From contig JAAXUF010000012.1 in the NCBI GenBank assembly GCA_013336165.1, forward strand, positions 1-49,825: a stretch of 49,825 nucleotides of DNA. Direction: 5' to 3'. Numbering within the stretch: the stretch's first letter is position 1; each line of letters begins with the position of its first letter. The notes under the pieces were generated by a model. The model was not told the DNA's origin, made no database searches, and worked only from the letters and a program-made list of their open reading frames with translations. Shown piece after piece: positions 47,199-49,825 of this stretch. Source of the DNA: Coriobacteriia bacterium. Its GTDB lineage: Bacteria > Actinomycetota > Coriobacteriia > Anaerosomatales > JAAXUF01. Position numbers and translations under genes: made by a program.

Positions 47199-47294
47199 TC
47201 CCGGCGGTCCGGCTGTCGTGGGAAGACGCTTGCCTTCCGTTAGACCCGTGACTTTGCGAGGCGGACTTTCGATCCGCTGTGCCTTTGTCGGGGA
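47199..47294 (-). ncRNA. Cyclic-di-GMP-I (GEMM) riboswitch
   Basis: Read on the minus strand, the conserved elements occur in order: AAAGGCA; a GCGGA/TCCGC stem capped by a C-GAAA-G tetraloop; CGCAAAGTCACGGGTCTAA; a variable stem GGAAG/CTTCC; and GACAGCCGGACCGCCGG, the tetraloop-receptor strand. TCCC (47294-47291) and GGGA (47202-47199) close the aptamer. These match the GEMM-I consensus closely. By my alignment the ligand-contacting G of the GGC element is present, which favours c-di-GMP over cGAMP. It lies about 100 nt before the metallopeptidase ATG. The linker (47098-47198) contains small hairpins (AGCCG/CGGCT, GATG/CATC) and no clear U-run terminator, so the on/off sense is unknown. Confidence 0.85.
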
Positions 47295-47351
47295 ACACGT
47301 TCGATGTGCGGTTTTCAAATCCTTACACTGTGAGTATCGGCAGCGGGCGGT

Positions 47352-47357
47352 AGAATC
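47352..47357 (+). promoter_or_regulatory. Candidate -10 box for the sortase gene
   Basis: TAGAAT about 47 bp before the sortase ATG, in the 306-bp divergent region shared with the riboswitch leader. No good -35. Confidence 0.35.
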
Positions 47358-47403
47358 ATTACAGCTTTGTTCGAAGAAATCGGTCAGTTTCGAGGAGGAT
47401 GGG

Positions 47404-48096
47404 ATGCCGGAAGCGGGGAGCGGCCCTGAGAGGCGGAGCTGGAGGCTGGCAGCTTCTCTTCTCGGCGATGTGTTTCTCGGCATCGCGATCGGGCTGCTCG
47501 GCTACTACGCGGTGACAAACGGGGTCACGGCTGTCGAGCAGCAGGCCCTTCAGGCGCAAATTCCGCAGGTTGCAGACGTGCGTATCGTTCCCAACGAATC
47601 CGGGTCTGTGGTAACCACGGACTCTGCGAATTCAGCCGAGCAGGACAAGGCGTACTGGGGCGGACTTGCCGAGGGTGACGCTTTTGGCCGGCTGGTCATC
47701 GCGCGCATTGGACTGGACGTTGTGGTCGTCAAGGGCGTGAACCGGGACGATCTCATGAAGGGTCCGGGGTGGATCCCCACGACGAGCGTTCCCGGGACCA
47801 CCGGCAACGTCGGCATCGCGGGGCACAGGACGACGTACCTGGCTCCGTTTCGCGACGTCGACCAGCTTCAAGTTGGTGACACAATCGAGTTCTACACGCC
47901 GTACAGCCGCTACACTTATCGGGTGAGCCGTACGCTGATCGTGTTGCCGACGCAGGTGGATGTCATGGACCCGACGCCGTCGCCCATGCTGACGCTTTCG
48001 GCGTGTCATCCTCCGTTCAGCGCCGAGTACAGAATGATCGTTCAGTCCGACCTCGCGAAAGTCGAACGCCTAGCGCCGGCTTCCGCGTCGAAATAG
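47404..48096 (+). CDS. srtE: Class E-type sortase
   Basis: This 230-aa protein starts at ATG 47404 behind GAGGAGG. One N-terminal membrane helix (about 17-42) is followed by a sortase beta-barrel with His141 (GIAGHRTTY), Cys201 (LTLSACHPPF) and Arg210 (AEYRMIV), the catalytic triad. WIPTTSVPGTTGNVGIAGH is typical of actinobacterial class E enzymes. It attaches proteins with LPxTG-like signals to the cell wall; the LPFTG protein 1 kb upstream is the likely substrate, although class E enzymes often prefer LAxTG. Confidence 0.92.
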   Translation: MPEAGSGPERRSWRLAASLLGDVFLGIAIGLLGYYAVTNGVTAVEQQALQAQIPQVADVRIVPNESGSVVTTDSANSAEQDKAYWGGLAEGDAFGRLVIARIGLDVVVVKGVNRDDLMKGPGWIPTTSVPGTTGNVGIAGHRTTYLAPFRDVDQLQVGDTIEFYTPYSRYTYRVSRTLIVLPTQVDVMDPTPSPMLTLSACHPPFSAEYRMIVQSDLAKVERLAPASASK

Positions 48097-48107
48097 GGGG
48101 GCATCTC

Positions 48108-49061
48108 ATGCGCGTTCTCGTTACCGGCGGAGCTGGCTTCATCGGTTCGAATCTCGTTGGCACGCTATTGGCGCGCGGCCATGATGTAGGCGTCGTGGAC
48201 AACCTCTCCACCGGTCGCCGAGACAACCTTGCGCCCGAAGTCTGGTTCCGCGAGCTCGACATCCTGGACACGGCGCTGCAAGACGCGGTCGCCGAGTTCG
48301 CGCCTGAGGCCGTGGTCCACCTCGCGGCGCAGGCCAGTGTCTCGGAGTCACTGCGCGATCCCGAGCGCGACTGGGCCGTGAACGCCGAGGGTACTCGGCT
48401 GGTGGCTGCAGCCGCACGGCAAGTCGGCGTGCAGCGGATGGTCTCGGCATCCTCGGCGGCGGTCTACGGCGAGCCCGACGAGGCCGACTTGCCTCTGAAG
48501 GAGACGGCCCGCAAGGCGCCGGCGAACCCTTATGGCAAGAGCAAACTCGCCGCCGAGGGGCTTATGGCGGCCGAACTCGCCGGAAGCCCAACGGACTTCG
48601 CGTCGTTTCGCTTCAGCAACGTCTACGGTCCGGGGCAGGACGGGGCGGGTGAGGGCGGCGTGGTCGCCATCTTCTGCACGAGGCTGCGGGACGACGTGGC
48701 GCCCGTGATCTACGGCTCCGGCGGTCAGACACGGGACTTCATCTACGTCGGCGACGTGGTTGAGGCGATCATAGCGGCGGCCGAGGCATCGGGGTCGCTT
48801 GCGTCGATGGGTTCTGGGGCAGATGCAGCCTCGTACAACATCTCGACGGGCGCGGAGACGTCCGTGAACGGGTTGCTTGACGCGCTGCGTGCCGCATCGG
48901 CCAAGATGGGGGAGCCGATATTCTTGCCCGCACGCGACGGCGATGTCGACCGCAGTTCGCTCGATCCCGCGAAGGCATTAGGTGCTTTCGGCTGGCATGC
49001 AGTGGCTCCGCTGGAGCGTGGCGTGACGTCGACATGGCGATGGTTTGGCGGACACGCGTGA
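48108..49061 (+). CDS. NAD-dependent sugar-nucleotide epimerase/dehydratase
   Basis: This 317-aa extended-SDR protein has the NAD motif TGGAGFIGSN (about 6-15), an ASSAAVYG serine strand, the catalytic YGKSK (Tyr/Lys near 143/147) and RFSNVYGPGQ. It resembles UDP-glucose 4-epimerases (GalE type) and likely feeds cell-surface glycans. ATG 48108 has AGGGGGG upstream, 11 bp after the sortase stop. It overlaps the next gene by 4 bp (GTGA). Exact substrate not determinable. Confidence 0.87.
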   Translation: MRVLVTGGAGFIGSNLVGTLLARGHDVGVVDNLSTGRRDNLAPEVWFRELDILDTALQDAVAEFAPEAVVHLAAQASVSESLRDPERDWAVNAEGTRLVAAAARQVGVQRMVSASSAAVYGEPDEADLPLKETARKAPANPYGKSKLAAEGLMAAELAGSPTDFASFRFSNVYGPGQDGAGEGGVVAIFCTRLRDDVAPVIYGSGGQTRDFIYVGDVVEAIIAAAEASGSLASMGSGADAASYNISTGAETSVNGLLDALRAASAKMGEPIFLPARDGDVDRSSLDPAKALGAFGWHAVAPLERGVTSTWRWFGGHA

Positions 49062-49660
49062 GTTCACGTACTCCATCCGGAGACGATCCCGGCGCGAACG
49101 GCGCTTCCTCAGGCCTCGCGATCGAGGCCGCCCAGTTACGCGCGCTGCATGAGGGCCGCGCTCTTGCCGAGCTTGCCGAGGCGGATGCGCTCGCTCCGGG
49201 CTCGGATGCGGTCGCGTGGCGCGGATCACTGCTGGCAACGGTCGCGGTCGTGAAAGGGCTTCCGGGGGAGGCCGAGTCCTGCGGGGGTGCTGCACTCAGC
49301 GGCGCGGATGGCCATGCGGCCGAAAGCGCGCTTGAAGCGCTTGGCTATGCGGCGGACACGCTCTTCTACACGCTTTCGCGTCCAGAACCCGGCATCGACC
49401 AGCCGGCACGATCTCGGCGGCTGCGCCGACAGATCGAGGCAGTCGACCCCGCGCTCGTGCTCGCCGTGGACATGGAGGCTGCGCAGGACGTGGCGGCTGC
49501 GTTCGGGATCACGACACCGCCGTTCGGCGCAGCTGTGACCGTGCTTGGCAGGAAGATCGTCGCCGTTAATGGTCTGGAGGCGTCACTTTCGGATCCGGCG
49601 CGAAAGCGGGCGGTGTGGGCCCAGATGCAGGCAGCACGGGCGCGCGGCCCGGTCTACTGA
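49058..49660 (+). CDS. Hypothetical protein, possibly uracil-DNA-glycosylase-like fold
   Basis: This protein is about 200 aa from GTG 49058, which overlaps the epimerase stop; ATG 49034 is an in-frame alternative. It is soluble, Ala/Arg-rich and without a signal peptide. The segment LRRQIEAVDPALVLAVDMEAA, followed by a short strand/loop region, faintly recalls uracil-DNA-glycosylase-type proteins, but no catalytic motif was identified. It appears co-transcribed with the epimerase. The function is unknown. Confidence 0.55.
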   Translation: MSSRTPSGDDPGANGASSGLAIEAAQLRALHEGRALAELAEADALAPGSDAVAWRGSLLATVAVVKGLPGEAESCGGAALSGADGHAAESALEALGYAADTLFYTLSRPEPGIDQPARSRRLRRQIEAVDPALVLAVDMEAAQDVAAAFGITTPPFGAAVTVLGRKIVAVNGLEASLSDPARKRAVWAQMQAARARGPVY

Positions 49661-49698
49661 CGCGAGAGCCTCGGACTCAAAGAGCGGCCCCCTCCGTC

Positions 49699-49825
49699 TG
49701 AACTAGACCCCAAAAGCTGGACGGCTTAATAGGGGTCTCAAGCGGCGTCCACGGACTGGGTCCGGAATTGTTCCGGGCTCAGCCCTTTCAGTTTCGGCTG
49801 GTACCTCTTGGTGTTCCAGTAGCGG
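49699..49825 (-). mobile_element. IS3-family insertion sequence, right part cut by window edge
   Basis: The terminal sequence starts TGAACTAGACCCC at 49699, a typical inverted-repeat end of IS3-family (IS150-like) elements. Inside it is the 3' end of a transposase gene on the minus strand. Confidence 0.75.
49738..49825 (-). CDS. IS3-family transposase OrfB, C-terminal fragment (truncated by window)
   Basis: The last 28 residues are visible: RYWNTKRYQPKLKGLSPEQF followed by RTQSVDAA. This matches the very conserved C-terminus of IS3-family integrase-type transposases (KLKGLSPxQxRTQS). The gene continues past the right edge, so intactness cannot be judged. Confidence 0.88.
   Translation of the reverse strand, partial: RYWNTKRYQPKLKGLSPEQFRTQSVDAA

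Overview
This is a GC-rich bacterial chromosome segment, almost fully coding, with many 4-bp start/stop overlaps and GTG/TTG starts. The gene content suggests an anaerobic actinobacterium, probably of the Coriobacteriia/Anaerosomatales side. Pointers are a Tat-exported flavoprotein reductase beside a 12-TM LuxR regulator, a minimal SufC/SufB pair, an ECF nickel importer with NikR, hyp hydrogenase-maturation genes, class E sortase with an LPxTG protein, and [FeFe]-hydrogenase-like sensor domains. The taxonomic placement is inference; no rRNA or tRNA gene was seen.

Layout. 1-5 kb: the end of a secreted lysozyme-like protein, then a PadR regulator with a heterodimeric ABC exporter. 5-8 kb: two paralogous O-antigen-ligase-like membrane proteins. 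8-14 kb: aspartate kinase and aspartate-semialdehyde dehydrogenase, a QueT-type transporter, a [FeFe]-hydrogenase-like/Fe-S/GGDEF fusion, and an AmmeMemoRadiSam radical SAM enzyme. 14-21.6 kb: a glycosyltransferase, a TauE/SafE permease, a GNAT protein, a LytS/LytTR two-component pair, SufC/SufB-like genes and a phosphodiesterase. 21.7-28.1 kb: the LuxR/12-TM regulator, the Tat flavoprotein, glucose-6-phosphate isomerase and an EamA transporter. 28.2-36.9 kb: a nickel/[NiFe]-hydrogenase block on the minus strand (hypE, hypD, hypC, hypF, a zinc-ribbon/HEPN protein, cbiO, cbiQ, nikR) with cbiM/nikM divergent. 37-41 kb: thioredoxin, thioredoxin reductase, and two membrane-anchored proteins of unknown function. 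41.2-43.6 kb: lon. 43.7-49.7 kb: an LPxTG surface protein, a secreted HEIGH metallopeptidase behind a c-di-GMP-I riboswitch, a class E sortase, a sugar-nucleotide epimerase and a hypothetical gene. The right edge cuts into an IS3-family insertion sequence.

The most interesting reading is a cyclic-di-GMP circuit. The window holds a possible source (a GGDEF domain with an intact I-site, fused to an [FeFe]-hydrogenase-like iron-sulfur module that keeps four H-cluster-type cysteines). It also holds a sensor (a c-di-GMP-I riboswitch on the minus strand, 47199-47294) and outputs (a secreted zinc peptidase between an LPxTG adhesin-like protein and a sortase). The layout recalls the Clostridioides difficile adhesin/PPEP-1 switch, in a different phylum and with a different peptidase sequence. 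That functional link is inference.

Other regulatory sites read directly from the sequence: a NikR-type operator (6-N16-6) upstream of a good promoter between nikR and cbiM; a 24-bp imperfect palindrome over the padR promoter; a perfect 10-bp inverted repeat about 44 bp upstream of a predicted flavoprotein transcription start; leaderless-type promoters; and strong bidirectional hairpin terminators between convergent genes.
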